Of a stretch of 25,907 nt of DNA, positions 1 through 7,373 are shown one piece after another. The DNA comes from JBCCTX01 sp039197765 (GTDB lineage: Bacteria; Bacteroidota; Bacteroidia; J057). The position numbers were made by a program, and so were the translations under genes. Each line of letters opens with the position of its first letter. Position 1 is the stretch's first letter. The notes under the pieces are model-generated. The model had not been told where the DNA came from. It did not search any database and saw only the letters and a program-made list of their open reading frames with translations. The stretch is taken from the NCBI GenBank assembly GCA_039197765.1, contig JBCCTX010000068.1:1-25907 (forward strand), in the 5' to 3' direction.

Positions 1-28
1 CCATAGTCCGATGATCCATAGTCAATAG
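1..28. repeat. Two CCATAGTC motifs at left edge, related to the 47-bp repeat
   Basis: CCATAGTC occurs at 1-8 and 16-23. On the opposite strand this reads GACTATGG, the core of the tandem units near 2580. It is probably a fragment of the same dispersed intergenic repeat family, cut by the window edge. Confidence 0.5.
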
Positions 29-83
29 TTGATTTATTAGCTATGAACAATTCGCGGATTTCCTACTAATCAACTGACCTACC

Positions 84-1976
84 ATGACAAAATCCTTTGT
101 GAAAGCTTCTCATCTACTAGGAATATCCATACTATTCATAGTTCTCAGTATAGATGTATTCTCCCAAAAAGTTCCTGCTGTTCATAGCAACATTAAAGGA
201 AGGGGAACCTACCAAGTTCAAATCAAGGGAAAGTCTATCCCTCAAGATCCCGAACAACCCGGTATCAGCCTTTCGCAATTGCGAGGCAATGCCACCGGAA
301 ATAAAAATGGTATCCTACTCGATTTTGGCCTACCTGGGTTGAAGGGAAGGGTTTACTATGGATTCGTACCATATGGAGATTCCAAACATCCCCATCCCGT
401 TTACTTTAAGAGTCCTGCAGAAATTATAGGAGGAAAAGCCCTCATCAATATCATCCAGCTGAAAGGGCGCTACGATATGATTAAATGGGAGAAAACTGGC
501 CGTGGAACGGTAGGGTATCGCATTGTCAACGAGGAAGGGCAGATGCTTTATGATGGGTTGCTGTCCTTCACCTACGCTGGGAACTTCAAGCCTGCTCCTA
601 CGCTGGTTGAAGGGCCCTATGTCAACCTTCTGAGCCACGAAGGTGCAACCCTATCCTTTGACTTAACGGAAAGAGTTGAGGCATCTGTAGAAATAAATGG
701 CCAGATATTTTCTAGTGAAAAAGCCGATCATCACGAAATAGCAGTTTCAGGTCTTTCTCCAAGCACTAGCTATCCCTATACAGTCTCATATGGCGATTTT
801 TCACAAAGCTATGAACTCACTACCGCCCCAGCGCCTGGAACGCGCAGTGAGTTTGTATTTGCCTATGCAAGTGATTCCCGAAGTGGGCAAGGGGGAGGAG
901 AACGCGATATCTATGGAACTAACTTCTATATCATGAAGAAAATAATGGCACTTGCGAAGCAGCAAGGTGCCAGCTTCTTTCAGTTTTCCGGAGACCTGAT
1001 TGATGGTTATCTCACTTCTTACGATGCTACCTTGCTTCAATATGCGAATTGGAAGCGTGCAGTGCAGCCTTTTTGGCACTATTTCCCGATTTATGTCTCC
1101 ATGGGTAACCATGAGGCATTGAACTACTCTTTCCGGGGAGGATCAGCCCGAGAAGTGTTTATCATTGATCGCTTCCCTTATGATACAGAATCCTCTGAAG
1201 CTGCATTTGCTCAGTCCTTTGTTTTACCGACCAACGGCCCAGAAAGTGAAGATGGAGCCAGCTATGACCCTGATGAGAAAAATATCGATTTCCCTTCGTA
1301 CAAGGAGAATGTGTTCTACTACACGTATGACAATGTAGCCGTAGTGGTCATGAATTCAGATTACTGGTACGCTCCCAATCATATTACAATTCCTCATACT
1401 GGGGGAGGACTTCATGGATATATTATGGACGAACAATTGGCTTGGTTCGCAGAAACCATGGAGACATTAGAAGCAGATGCAAATATCGATCACATTTTTA
1501 TTACCCAACACACCCCTTTCTTCCCTAATGGAGGCCACGTAGGTGATGATATGTGGTACAGAGGCAATAACCAACCCCGGCCCTATGTAGCGGGAAAACC
1601 GTTGGAGAAAGGAATTATCGAAAGAAGAGATCAGTTGTTGGACATCATTGTCAACCAGAGTACTAAGGCTATCGCCATCCTTACGGGGGATGAGCACAAC
1701 TATGCTCGAACCAAAATCTTTTCTGAGACAAATATCTATCCAGATGGATGGAACAAAGATAAGGTGGAGCTTTCCCGAACAATTTATCAGATTAACAATG
1801 GAGCAGCAGGTGCGCCGTATTACGCCCAGGAAGAGACTCCTTGGACGCCTCATGTTAGCGGCTTCACAACCCAGAATGCCCTTGTTTTATTCACGGTTAA
1901 CGGTTCTTCGGTGAAAATGCAGGTACTGAACCCTGATACGCTAGAGGAGGTAGATGAATTGATATTGAGAGAGTGA
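84..1976 (+). CDS. Secreted metallophosphoesterase with N-terminal Fn3/purple-acid-phosphatase-like region
   Basis: Probable two-metal phosphoesterase of the calcineurin-like superfamily, exported through Sec (hydrophobic signal at about residues 9-28 ending FSQ). The first half (about 40-250) is beta-rich and contains a stretch like the fibronectin-III domain of purple acid phosphatases (LSPSTSYPYTVSYGD). The catalytic domain shows the expected ordered motifs: ASDSRSG (Asp264), FSGDLID (Asp304), MGNHEA (Asn342, His343), TQHTPFF (His476) and GDEHNY (His538), which together supply the metal ligands and catalytic histidine. The 630-residue length suits secreted bacterial members. ATG start; the 83 bases upstream carry only CCATAGTC-type repeat motifs. 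The substrate cannot be deduced; phosphate scavenging from organic phosphoesters is an inference. Confidence 0.9.
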   Translation: MTKSFVKASHLLGISILFIVLSIDVFSQKVPAVHSNIKGRGTYQVQIKGKSIPQDPEQPGISLSQLRGNATGNKNGILLDFGLPGLKGRVYYGFVPYGDSKHPHPVYFKSPAEIIGGKALINIIQLKGRYDMIKWEKTGRGTVGYRIVNEEGQMLYDGLLSFTYAGNFKPAPTLVEGPYVNLLSHEGATLSFDLTERVEASVEINGQIFSSEKADHHEIAVSGLSPSTSYPYTVSYGDFSQSYELTTAPAPGTRSEFVFAYASDSRSGQGGGERDIYGTNFYIMKKIMALAKQQGASFFQFSGDLIDGYLTSYDATLLQYANWKRAVQPFWHYFPIYVSMGNHEALNYSFRGGSAREVFIIDRFPYDTESSEAAFAQSFVLPTNGPESEDGASYDPDEKNIDFPSYKENVFYYTYDNVAVVVMNSDYWYAPNHITIPHTGGGLHGYIMDEQLAWFAETMETLEADANIDHIFITQHTPFFPNGGHVGDDMWYRGNNQPRPYVAGKPLEKGIIERRDQLLDIIVNQSTKAIAILTGDEHNYARTKIFSETNIYPDGWNKDKVELSRTIYQINNGAAGAPYYAQEETPWTPHVSGFTTQNALVLFTVNGSSVKMQVLNPDTLEEVDELILRE

Positions 1977-2034
1977 GTTCTGCAGACTTTTAACAGTTGT
2001 TGAAGTGAATATAATACCCACTGTCCCCTACGAG

Positions 2035-2049
2035 CGAAGCAGAGCTTCG
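2035..2049. repeat. Short hairpin between phosphoesterase and DUF4174 gene
   Basis: CGAAGC and GCTTCG pair across a three-base loop (AGA). It lies 58 bases after the phosphoesterase stop. No T-run follows, so it is not a convincing intrinsic terminator; it could be an mRNA 3' stabiliser or chance. Confidence 0.35.
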
Positions 2050-2070
2050 ATACATCCTACTACTGTAGAA

Positions 2071-2092
2071 TCCTTTTACTATAGTAAAAGGA
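2071..2092. promoter_or_regulatory. Perfect 22-bp palindrome directly before the DUF4174 start
   Basis: The arms TCCTTTTACTA and TAGTAAAAGGA are exact reverse complements with no spacer. The right arm holds the AAGGA that would serve the TTG start at 2098, so a folded mRNA would hide it. It could equally be a dimeric regulator's DNA site. The symmetry is seen directly; either role is inference. Confidence 0.5.
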
Positions 2093-2097
2093 AAGTA

Positions 2098-2529
2098 TTG
2101 ATACTTCTCTTCCTTTCTTTTTCCTTTACCCTAAATACCTGTATGGCGCAAACAGATCTTGATTCGTATCGTTGGGAAAATCGTCTCATTTTACTGTTTT
2201 ATCCTTCGGAGCAGGATTTGGATTATGTAGAATTTGACCAGCAACTAGAGGAAGAACAGGCGGAACTGGAAGATAGAGACCTCGTTGTATTTAGGGTCTT
2301 TGAAAAGGGAAAAAGCTGGGTAGGAAAGGAAGCCTTATCTATAGAAGATATAAAGGTTCTTAGAGATCGGTATCGCATTTCCCAGACAGAAAAGGTACTC
2401 ATCCTTATTGGCAAAGATGGAGGAGAAAAATTACGACAGAAAGGGTCCGAAATAGCGCTTGAACCGATTTTTCCCTTGATAGATGGAATGCCGATGCGGA
2501 GAATGGAGATGCGCAAGAAGGGGGGGTAG
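2098..2529 (+). CDS. Exported DUF4174 domain protein (TTG start preferred)
   Basis: Small exported protein of the DUF4174 family, which has a thioredoxin-like appearance but no CxxC motif. Family features are visible: the RWENRLILLFYPS strand, RDLVVFRVFE, VLILIGKDGGEKLRQ and the C-terminal IDGMPMRRMEMR. No ATG lies before the mature part: the frame is open from a GTG at 2005, but that would put about 30 odd residues before the signal peptide. TTG at 2098 gives a compact signal peptide (ILLFLSFSF, cleavage near CMA-QT) and has an AAGGA five bases upstream, so I prefer it (143 residues). The purine-rich site lies in the right arm of a 22-bp palindrome. Function is unknown. It may be co-transcribed with the phosphoesterase upstream. 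Confidence 0.75.
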   Translation: MILLFLSFSFTLNTCMAQTDLDSYRWENRLILLFYPSEQDLDYVEFDQQLEEEQAELEDRDLVVFRVFEKGKSWVGKEALSIEDIKVLRDRYRISQTEKVLILIGKDGGEKLRQKGSEIALEPIFPLIDGMPMRRMEMRKKGG

Positions 2530-2562
2530 GTTTGAGGTTTGAAAAGTGTACTTTGATCTCGT

Positions 2563-2726
2563 ATCAAGGGTTACCATAGACTATGGACTATTCAACTATG
2601 GACTATCCTAGCAAAGGTTACTACGGACTACCGACTACTTTACCACGGACTCTTCTATCAAAGGTTACTATGGACTGTGGACTATTTAACTATAGACTAT
2701 CCTATCAAAGGTTACTACGGTCTGCT
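2563..2726. repeat. 47-bp tandem repeat, three full units and one partial
   Basis: Units begin at 2563, 2610, 2657 and 2704, exactly 47 bases apart. Each opens with (A)TCAAAGGTTAC or a close variant and continues with nested GACTATGGACTAT-type elements. Units 1 and 3 differ at about six positions, all transitions; unit 2 is more diverged; unit 4 keeps only about 17 bases before losing similarity. The array fills the space between the convergent DUF4174 and DinB-like genes. It has no unique spacers and is not CRISPR. Confidence 0.85.
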
Positions 2727-2743
2727 GGTAAGGAACTACTTGG

Positions 2744-3322
2744 TTAATTTCCCTCTTCCAAAAACTCATCCGTAAAAAAGCCCTTGTGTTTGGGTTGGCT
2801 GAATTTTTTCTCGTTGTAGGCTCTAGATTGGCCTTTGGGGACAGAAAGACTCATCCAGTCATCTCCTTTTAGCATTCGACCAATATAGACGATCTGGCCA
2901 ACATGATACGCATAATGGGCTAGCTGTCGGTCTACAGCTTCAGGAATAGTGTGTCCTGTATTTCGGATGTATACTAGCTGATCAAAATTACCTGTATTTA
3001 TTTCCTGAAGTGCCTCAAAGAGGCACTTCCAACCCTCTTCCCATTTTTGCATTAATTCTTCCCGGTTCTCAAAATCTGCCTCAAATTCCGAATCCCTATT
3101 CCTCCAAGGCTTTTCCCCATCTGTTGTTAGGAAGTTTGTCCATCTAGATCGCATATTTCCCCAAAGGTGTTTTACGATAATCGCAATGGAATTGCTGGCT
3201 TTATTATACTGCCAAAAAAGGTGGGCCTCTTCCAATTGCTCAAAGGTGTGATCCCCCAATTGCTTGTAGTATTTGAATTGCTTAATGACATGATCCAGGA
3301 AAGAAATAGAAAGAGGTTCCAT
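2744..3322 (-). CDS. DinB superfamily protein (DUF1572-like)
   Basis: Four-helix-bundle protein of the DinB/YfiT superfamily, DUF1572 branch, usually 150-190 residues; this one is 192 from the chosen ATG at 3322. The frame is open further upstream, but that extension would run into the divergent gene, and MEPLSISFLDHV is a typical family start. Histidines that usually form the metal site are present: the one in VKHLWGNM (first helix pair) and those in HYAYHVGQIVY. The segment GEKPWRNRDSEFE is also characteristic. Some DinB relatives are thiol-dependent transferases (bacillithiol or mycothiol); the role here is unknown. It is divergent from the GNAT gene across an AT-rich 85-bp spacer holding a TAnnTTTG-like -7 (3394-3401, minus strand). 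Confidence 0.8.
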   Translation of the reverse strand: MEPLSISFLDHVIKQFKYYKQLGDHTFEQLEEAHLFWQYNKASNSIAIIVKHLWGNMRSRWTNFLTTDGEKPWRNRDSEFEADFENREELMQKWEEGWKCLFEALQEINTGNFDQLVYIRNTGHTIPEAVDRQLAHYAYHVGQIVYIGRMLKGDDWMSLSVPKGQSRAYNEKKFSQPKHKGFFTDEFLEEGN

Positions 3323-3407
3323 ACAAAAGGGAAGTAAATGAAGTAAGTCTACTTCTAAACGAAATATATAATATATTCGGATCTTTGCTACTTCAAATAT
3401 ATTACAC

Positions 3408-3875
3408 ATGGAGATGGAAATCTTAGCAGCAGACCTACAAAACCCAGCGCATCTTGCTGCAATCGTAGAAATCATTGATTCCTATGCCCAAGGGCCAGGC
3501 GGCCAGAATGCCCCTATATCTCAGCAGGCTCGGGAAAATATGGGGGAGGGATTGAGGAAATATGCAAATATTGAAGTCCTACTAGCCAAAGAGAACGAAA
3601 CGTTTGTGGGAATTGCTGTATGTAAGTGGGGTTTTTCGACCTTTGCGGGAAAGCCCTACCTCAATATTCACGACCTAGCTGTACTTCCCACCCACAGAGG
3701 GAAAGGGATTGGCCGCACCCTTATGCGCGAAGCTGAGGAGCGAGCAAAAGCTGCAGGCTGTGCCAAACTCACCCTAGAAGTGCATGATAGTAATGAAGGG
3801 GCTAAGCGTCTATATGCCTCCGAAGGATATGGACCTTGGGAAAGCCCTACCCTGTTCGTGAGTAAAGCGCTTTAG
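3408..3875 (+). CDS. GNAT family N-acetyltransferase
   Basis: Single-domain GCN5-related acetyltransferase, 155 residues, typical for the family. The acetyl-CoA-binding motif A is clear: LAVLPTHRGKGIGRTLM carries the R-G-K-G-I-G pyrophosphate loop, preceded by the beta-4 strand YLNIHDLAV. Motif B follows as LTLEVHDSNEGAKRLYASEGY. No signal peptide, so cytoplasmic. The acceptor (small amine, antibiotic or protein) cannot be predicted. ATG start, transcribed away from the DinB-like gene, so the two may share a regulatory spacer. It converges on the DUF4349 gene with 25 bases between stops and no evident terminator. Confidence 0.9.
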   Translation: MEMEILAADLQNPAHLAAIVEIIDSYAQGPGGQNAPISQQARENMGEGLRKYANIEVLLAKENETFVGIAVCKWGFSTFAGKPYLNIHDLAVLPTHRGKGIGRTLMREAEERAKAAGCAKLTLEVHDSNEGAKRLYASEGYGPWESPTLFVSKAL

Positions 3876-3900
3876 GTTGAGAGCATGAGTTACCTTCCCA

Positions 3901-4719
3901 TCATCGCCTACGCAAGCGTCGAAAGCCCCATATAACCACAGGTATCAATAGTAAGAAGGGCCAAATATTGACCAGCCCAACCAAAAACCAGATTAGGTTT
4001 TCCCAACCTTGGCGAAAGCCTTCCACAAACTTTTTCCCAAAGGCTACTTGAGTAGGAATGGTTTCATAAAAAGAGACTGTCAAAGTGGAAAGAGAGACCT
4101 TGTTCTGCAAATATTTCAACCTGCCCTCAATAGACTCTATTTCTCCACGAAGCTGTCCTATTTGCCGTTCAATTTCCAGCATCTCACTTACATTCCGGGC
4201 TTGTTGCAATAAGGCTGTATAGCGGTTCTCTAACTCTTTTTTGGTTTTTAGCCGAGCACTCATGTCTACAAACTCTGCTGTCACATCCTTGACCTGAATG
4301 GCCTTCCTGTCCAGTCGATCCACTCCTTGGGTAATTTCTTTTACCAAAGCGTCAAAGTTTTCTTTAGGTACCCGTATGACCAGCGTATGGCTTACCTGAC
4401 CAGCATAAGACTCCGAATTATCGGATGAGATATATCCTTTGTTACGCTTGACTGCAGCTAGCACCTGCTTTCTCGTTGAGTCAATGCTAACCGTTTCAAA
4501 TCGTATATCCCCTTCTTTGATGAGTTTTTGCTCCACATCAGCTGGCTCATCAGGCTCTTGTTCCCTCTCATCTTGCTGTCTATCACTCTGATCCATAGGA
4601 GGCTCCATTTGTTCTTCTAGAGATTCATAGGCAAGGGAATCACTCAATTGGGGCTCTTGTTGGCAGGCAAACCCACAGAATAGCAAGAATAGTGCAATTA
4701 ACTTGGGAAATTTATTCAT
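3901..4719 (-). CDS. DUF4349 lipoprotein with coiled coil and C-terminal membrane anchor
   Basis: Lipoprotein signal with lipobox ending at Cys19 (CGFAC), then an acidic low-complexity linker rich in E, D, Q and P (about 28-62). The DUF4349 domain follows: LIKEGDIRFET, NKGYISSDNSESY and LVIRVPKENFDALV. A heptad-like coiled coil (about 150-205, ending QLRGEIESIEGRLKYLQN) leads to the closing strand LSTLTVSFYE. A hydrophobic segment (about 240-263) ends in RRLRRR, placing the C-terminus inside. The protein could thus be tethered to the inner membrane at both ends of its periplasmic part. Family function is not established; an envelope role is likely. ATG start. Confidence 0.85.
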   Translation of the reverse strand: MNKFPKLIALFLLFCGFACQQEPQLSDSLAYESLEEQMEPPMDQSDRQQDEREQEPDEPADVEQKLIKEGDIRFETVSIDSTRKQVLAAVKRNKGYISSDNSESYAGQVSHTLVIRVPKENFDALVKEITQGVDRLDRKAIQVKDVTAEFVDMSARLKTKKELENRYTALLQQARNVSEMLEIERQIGQLRGEIESIEGRLKYLQNKVSLSTLTVSFYETIPTQVAFGKKFVEGFRQGWENLIWFLVGLVNIWPFLLLIPVVIWGFRRLRRR

Positions 4720-4816
4720 GATATGCAGAGATTAGCTAGTTGGTTTAAGAGTCCATAGCCTTTGCTTCAAAGAGAGAAAATTGGCTCATTTTCCATAAAA
4801 TATTCCGTTACTTCAC

Positions 4817-5611
4817 TTACCGAATCTGTAATTCTTCAAACGTCTTTTCAATATCTTCCATTAAGTCAACGACAGATTGTACGCCCCATTGTAGGAACTG
4901 CTCCCCTTTTTCTGCTGTTGCTTGGGTGGCGTCTCCCCATGTACCACTTTGGGTCATTCTGTACACACTCCCAGGGGAGGAAAAGAAATACGCTGTATGT
5001 AGCGCTGGAGACTGGGTTTTGGTTTCTGGGAAATTGGGAAATTCTGCATTGAGAAACTCGCGGTCAATCAAATCAGGCTGGATGGCCAAAATCATTGAAA
5101 CCTCTCCTGCGCCTGCATGGAGTCCTTTACCTCCCTCTGTAACCTCACCCCATTTTTCAGCTGAAATCCCATCCCAGTAATTGAAGGGAAAGGCTTTGGC
5201 ACCTTCGGGCATTTGCTCATCAGCCATCGCACAGGCATAAGCGAGGGCATAGGTATTGTCATAGTGCCCGTTGAGAAATACGATGCGTTTGAAGCCTGCC
5301 CTGGCAAAGGATAAGGCGAGTTCCTTAATCATGGCCATAAAGGTCTCGATACTGAGGCTAAACTCGCAGGCAAAGCCACGGTGTGGATAAGACAAGGTAT
5401 ATGGTAAGGAAGGTGCGACCAGCGCATTTCCTTGTTGCTCTGCTACTCTTCGAGCAATCTCCTGGGGAATCAGCACATCTGTGCTTACCGGGGAATGGGG
5501 GCCATGCTGCTCCGTAGCGCCTACAGGGATGTAAATCGTATGGTGCGCTTTGAGAAATAATTCTAGTTCTCGGTTGGTAATATCGGAGAGAAAAACAGAT
5601 TTGGGAGTCAT
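4817..5611 (-). CDS. Creatininase family amidohydrolase (substrate unknown)
   Basis: Cytoplasmic metal-dependent amidohydrolase of the creatininase fold (264 residues, usual about 240-270). The N-terminal metal motif reads GATEQHGPHSPVSTD with Glu34, His36 and Asp45. The second motif is NGHYDN (His116), and HAGAGEVS follows (His165, Glu170). The family motif is normally NGHGGN; here the two glycines are Tyr-Asp, which could reshape the active-site loop. GDATQATAEKGE near the C-terminus is also typical. The family includes creatinine amidohydrolase, MftE and enzymes acting on formamide intermediates; no creatine or mycofactocin genes are nearby, so I give no specific reaction. ATG start; minus strand with the DUF4349 gene 97 bases downstream. 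Confidence 0.88.
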   Translation of the reverse strand: MTPKSVFLSDITNRELELFLKAHHTIYIPVGATEQHGPHSPVSTDVLIPQEIARRVAEQQGNALVAPSLPYTLSYPHRGFACEFSLSIETFMAMIKELALSFARAGFKRIVFLNGHYDNTYALAYACAMADEQMPEGAKAFPFNYWDGISAEKWGEVTEGGKGLHAGAGEVSMILAIQPDLIDREFLNAEFPNFPETKTQSPALHTAYFFSSPGSVYRMTQSGTWGDATQATAEKGEQFLQWGVQSVVDLMEDIEKTFEELQIR

Positions 5612-5682
5612 AAGATAGCTATCGCAGGTTGATAAAGATGCTCACCTTACAAGATAAGGGAAATTTTATCGCTACCGATAGC

Positions 5683-6489
5683 TCACTCCTTCCACACCTC
5701 ATTTTGTAGCCAAAAGCTTGCACCTGCTAGTTGGGTAATCATGGTGCAAGCAGCTCCGTGGGTAGCACCTGGAACGAATTCTAGTTGAATATCACAGTCG
5801 CTCGCCTGAAGGCCTGATACCGTCTGCTGCAATAAGACAGGAGAATAAAATTCATCTTCCTCACCATGAATGAGATAAGTAGGAATCAACGGGCATGTAG
5901 GCTCCATATAGTTGCCCCCCATCGGAATTGCAGCAGAAAAGGTTTCGGGGAAATTCTTAGCAAAATATACGCTTCCTGTGCCCCCATTGCTATAGCCTGT
6001 TACGACAACTTTATTCGTATCGATAGGCCAAAACATCTTGGCCAGTCGAACCAACTCAACTACCCGCATTGTATGAAGTTCTTGCCACCATTCTCCCCCT
6101 GTAGGCGCAAAAATAATGGCATCTAAGCCTTTTAGGGCCGGAATAGGAAGACATTCCATAAATCCTTCTGCTGACCCTGCATCTCCATTTCCTCCGTGTA
6201 AAGCGAGCACAAGGGGAACTGCTCCCTCCTCGACCTCTTCTGGAACGGAAATACTGTAAATCATAGATGTATTCCCAGATAGAGACATTGACTCCGTACG
6301 AAATCCAGGTTCCATAGAAACAGCCTGTACGCCTGATTCTGTAGGCAGGGAAAGCATGGGAGGAGTATCGACGATCTCTTCTGGAGGTGAAGGGCTAGGG
6401 GGTGATAGTGGGGTATCTTCGGCCCCTTCACAGCTCCAAAGTGCGACTATCAGGAAAAATCCAAGCAGGAAAGAAGGGTTAACTTTCAA
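5683..6489 (-). CDS. Lipoprotein alpha/beta-hydrolase, PHB-depolymerase/LpqC-like esterase
   Basis: Predicted surface or periplasmic esterase. A lipobox ends at Cys20 (LWSC), followed by a Ser/Pro-rich linker (about 29-45). The hydrolase domain shows LVLALHGGNGD (oxyanion strand), the nucleophile elbow GYSNGG (Ser167), an acidic residue in IHGEEDEF (Asp212) and GATHG (His244), the usual catalytic triad order. Length 268 suits the short esterase/PHB depolymerase group. The start is TTG: an in-frame TAG lies about 40 bases upstream and there is no ATG before the signal sequence, so TTG at 6489 is the only start giving the lipoprotein signal. Substrate (polyester, acylated sugar, other ester) is unknown. 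Confidence 0.85.
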   Translation of the reverse strand: MKVNPSFLLGFFLIVALWSCEGAEDTPLSPPSPSPPEEIVDTPPMLSLPTESGVQAVSMEPGFRTESMSLSGNTSMIYSISVPEEVEEGAVPLVLALHGGNGDAGSAEGFMECLPIPALKGLDAIIFAPTGGEWWQELHTMRVVELVRLAKMFWPIDTNKVVVTGYSNGGTGSVYFAKNFPETFSAAIPMGGNYMEPTCPLIPTYLIHGEEDEFYSPVLLQQTVSGLQASDCDIQLEFVPGATHGAACTMITQLAGASFWLQNEVWKE

Positions 6490-6569
6490 GGTTTTCAGGG
6501 TTAAGTATCCTATTACAAGTAGCTATAAGTTAGCATGTTAATAATATCTTTTTTGTAAAGGTAAAGACA

Positions 6570-7166
6570 TCATTTTAGCAGAATTTCATTGTAGCGCTCG
6601 ATCCACCGAAGTTCATGGGTTACCAAAAGGTACCAAGTAAACAGTCCACCAATAAAAATGAGACCTGAAAGTAAAATCCCTGGCATGAGTAAGGGATGGA
6701 AGCCTTCCAGGTTGATCTCCTGGTAGATAAGTAGTGCAAAAATGCATAGGGCATTGATTGAGCTCCCCCTGGCTATATTGATTTTCGCTCGAAGATAGTG
6801 ATACATTCGTGCGAGTTCCGAGGCTTCTTGACTTGTAAATAGGTATGCCCTCAGTTCATAAAAGAAGGTTTTACTCAAGGGCTGGTCTTCTGAGGCGCCG
6901 AGGGGTTGTATTGAGCGTCGGAGTAAATTCTCCCATGGCCAAAAGACTGCAAAAGATAAATGCTCTGTAATGATTCCCAAGATGCAAATTACTCCTACAA
7001 GCGGCGCTAATAACATCCAACCGTACATATCCCAATACAAAAATTCGGAGACCTCTTCTAGGGCTGTAGCATCTACCCCAAAGACCAAGTACATGCAGAG
7101 CACCAAAAACAGGAAGGTTCCTGTACCCACCACCAACGATTCCAGAAATACAAATCCTGATTTCAT
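6570..7166 (-). CDS. Integral membrane protein, four predicted helices
   Basis: I do not recognise the family. From the ATG at 7166 it has 198 residues and four hydrophobic stretches: about 8-29 (FLESLVVGTGTFLFLVLCMY), 45-68 (GWMLLAPLVGVICILGII), 133-150 (SINALCIFALLIY) and 157-180 (LMPGILLSGLIFIGGLFTWY). Between helices 2 and 3 lies a charged loop of about 60 residues with ELRAYLFTSQEAS and YHYLRAKINIARG, probably cytoplasmic. A TTG at 7226 would add 20 residues (start MTEIVLFDW); the ATG is preferred because it leads straight into helix 1. Upstream of the lipoprotein esterase on the same strand with an 80-base gap; co-transcription is possible. Confidence 0.7.
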   Translation of the reverse strand: MKSGFVFLESLVVGTGTFLFLVLCMYLVFGVDATALEEVSEFLYWDMYGWMLLAPLVGVICILGIITEHLSFAVFWPWENLLRRSIQPLGASEDQPLSKTFFYELRAYLFTSQEASELARMYHYLRAKINIARGSSINALCIFALLIYQEINLEGFHPLLMPGILLSGLIFIGGLFTWYLLVTHELRWIERYNEILLK

Positions 7167-7317
7167 GTAAGAGTTTTTGACATGAAAAATATATTGACGC
7201 CAATCAAATAATACAATTTCTGTCAAAAAATTGCCTTAGAGCGCTTAAAAAAATGGCTTTTTACCGATTTATTCCCTGTGTATGCGATTAAAGACAATAA
7301 ATTTTAGTGGTTTTCAG

Positions 7318-7335
7318 GAAGGACCATAGTCCTTC
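7318..7335. repeat. Hairpin containing CCATAGTC repeat motif
   Basis: GAAGGAC and GTCCTTC pair across CATA. The loop and right arm contain CCATAGTC (7324-7331), the motif seen at the left edge and, inverted, in the 47-bp array. It lies 38 bases past the DUF2461 stop on that gene's strand. No T-run follows, so it is a weak terminator candidate. Confidence 0.4.
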
Positions 7336-7373
7336 TATAACATTCTTCGACTGACAATGAGATGGGAACAGCC

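Noticed and set aside
2005..2097. GTG start at 2005 for the DUF4174 gene
   Set aside because: It would place about 30 non-conserved residues before the signal peptide and make coding use of a hairpin and palindrome region.
2563..2726. Possible CRISPR array
   Set aside because: The whole 47-base unit is repeated with no unique spacers, and no cas gene is near.
5617..5683. Inverted AGCTATCG/CGATAGCT pair between the creatininase and esterase genes
   Set aside because: Eight-base arms more than 50 bases apart are expected by chance, and there is no T-run or promoter context.
7318..7335. Hairpin as terminator of the DUF2461 gene
   Set aside because: The stem is only 7 bp and no T-run follows; it is better explained as a copy of the CCATAGTC repeat.
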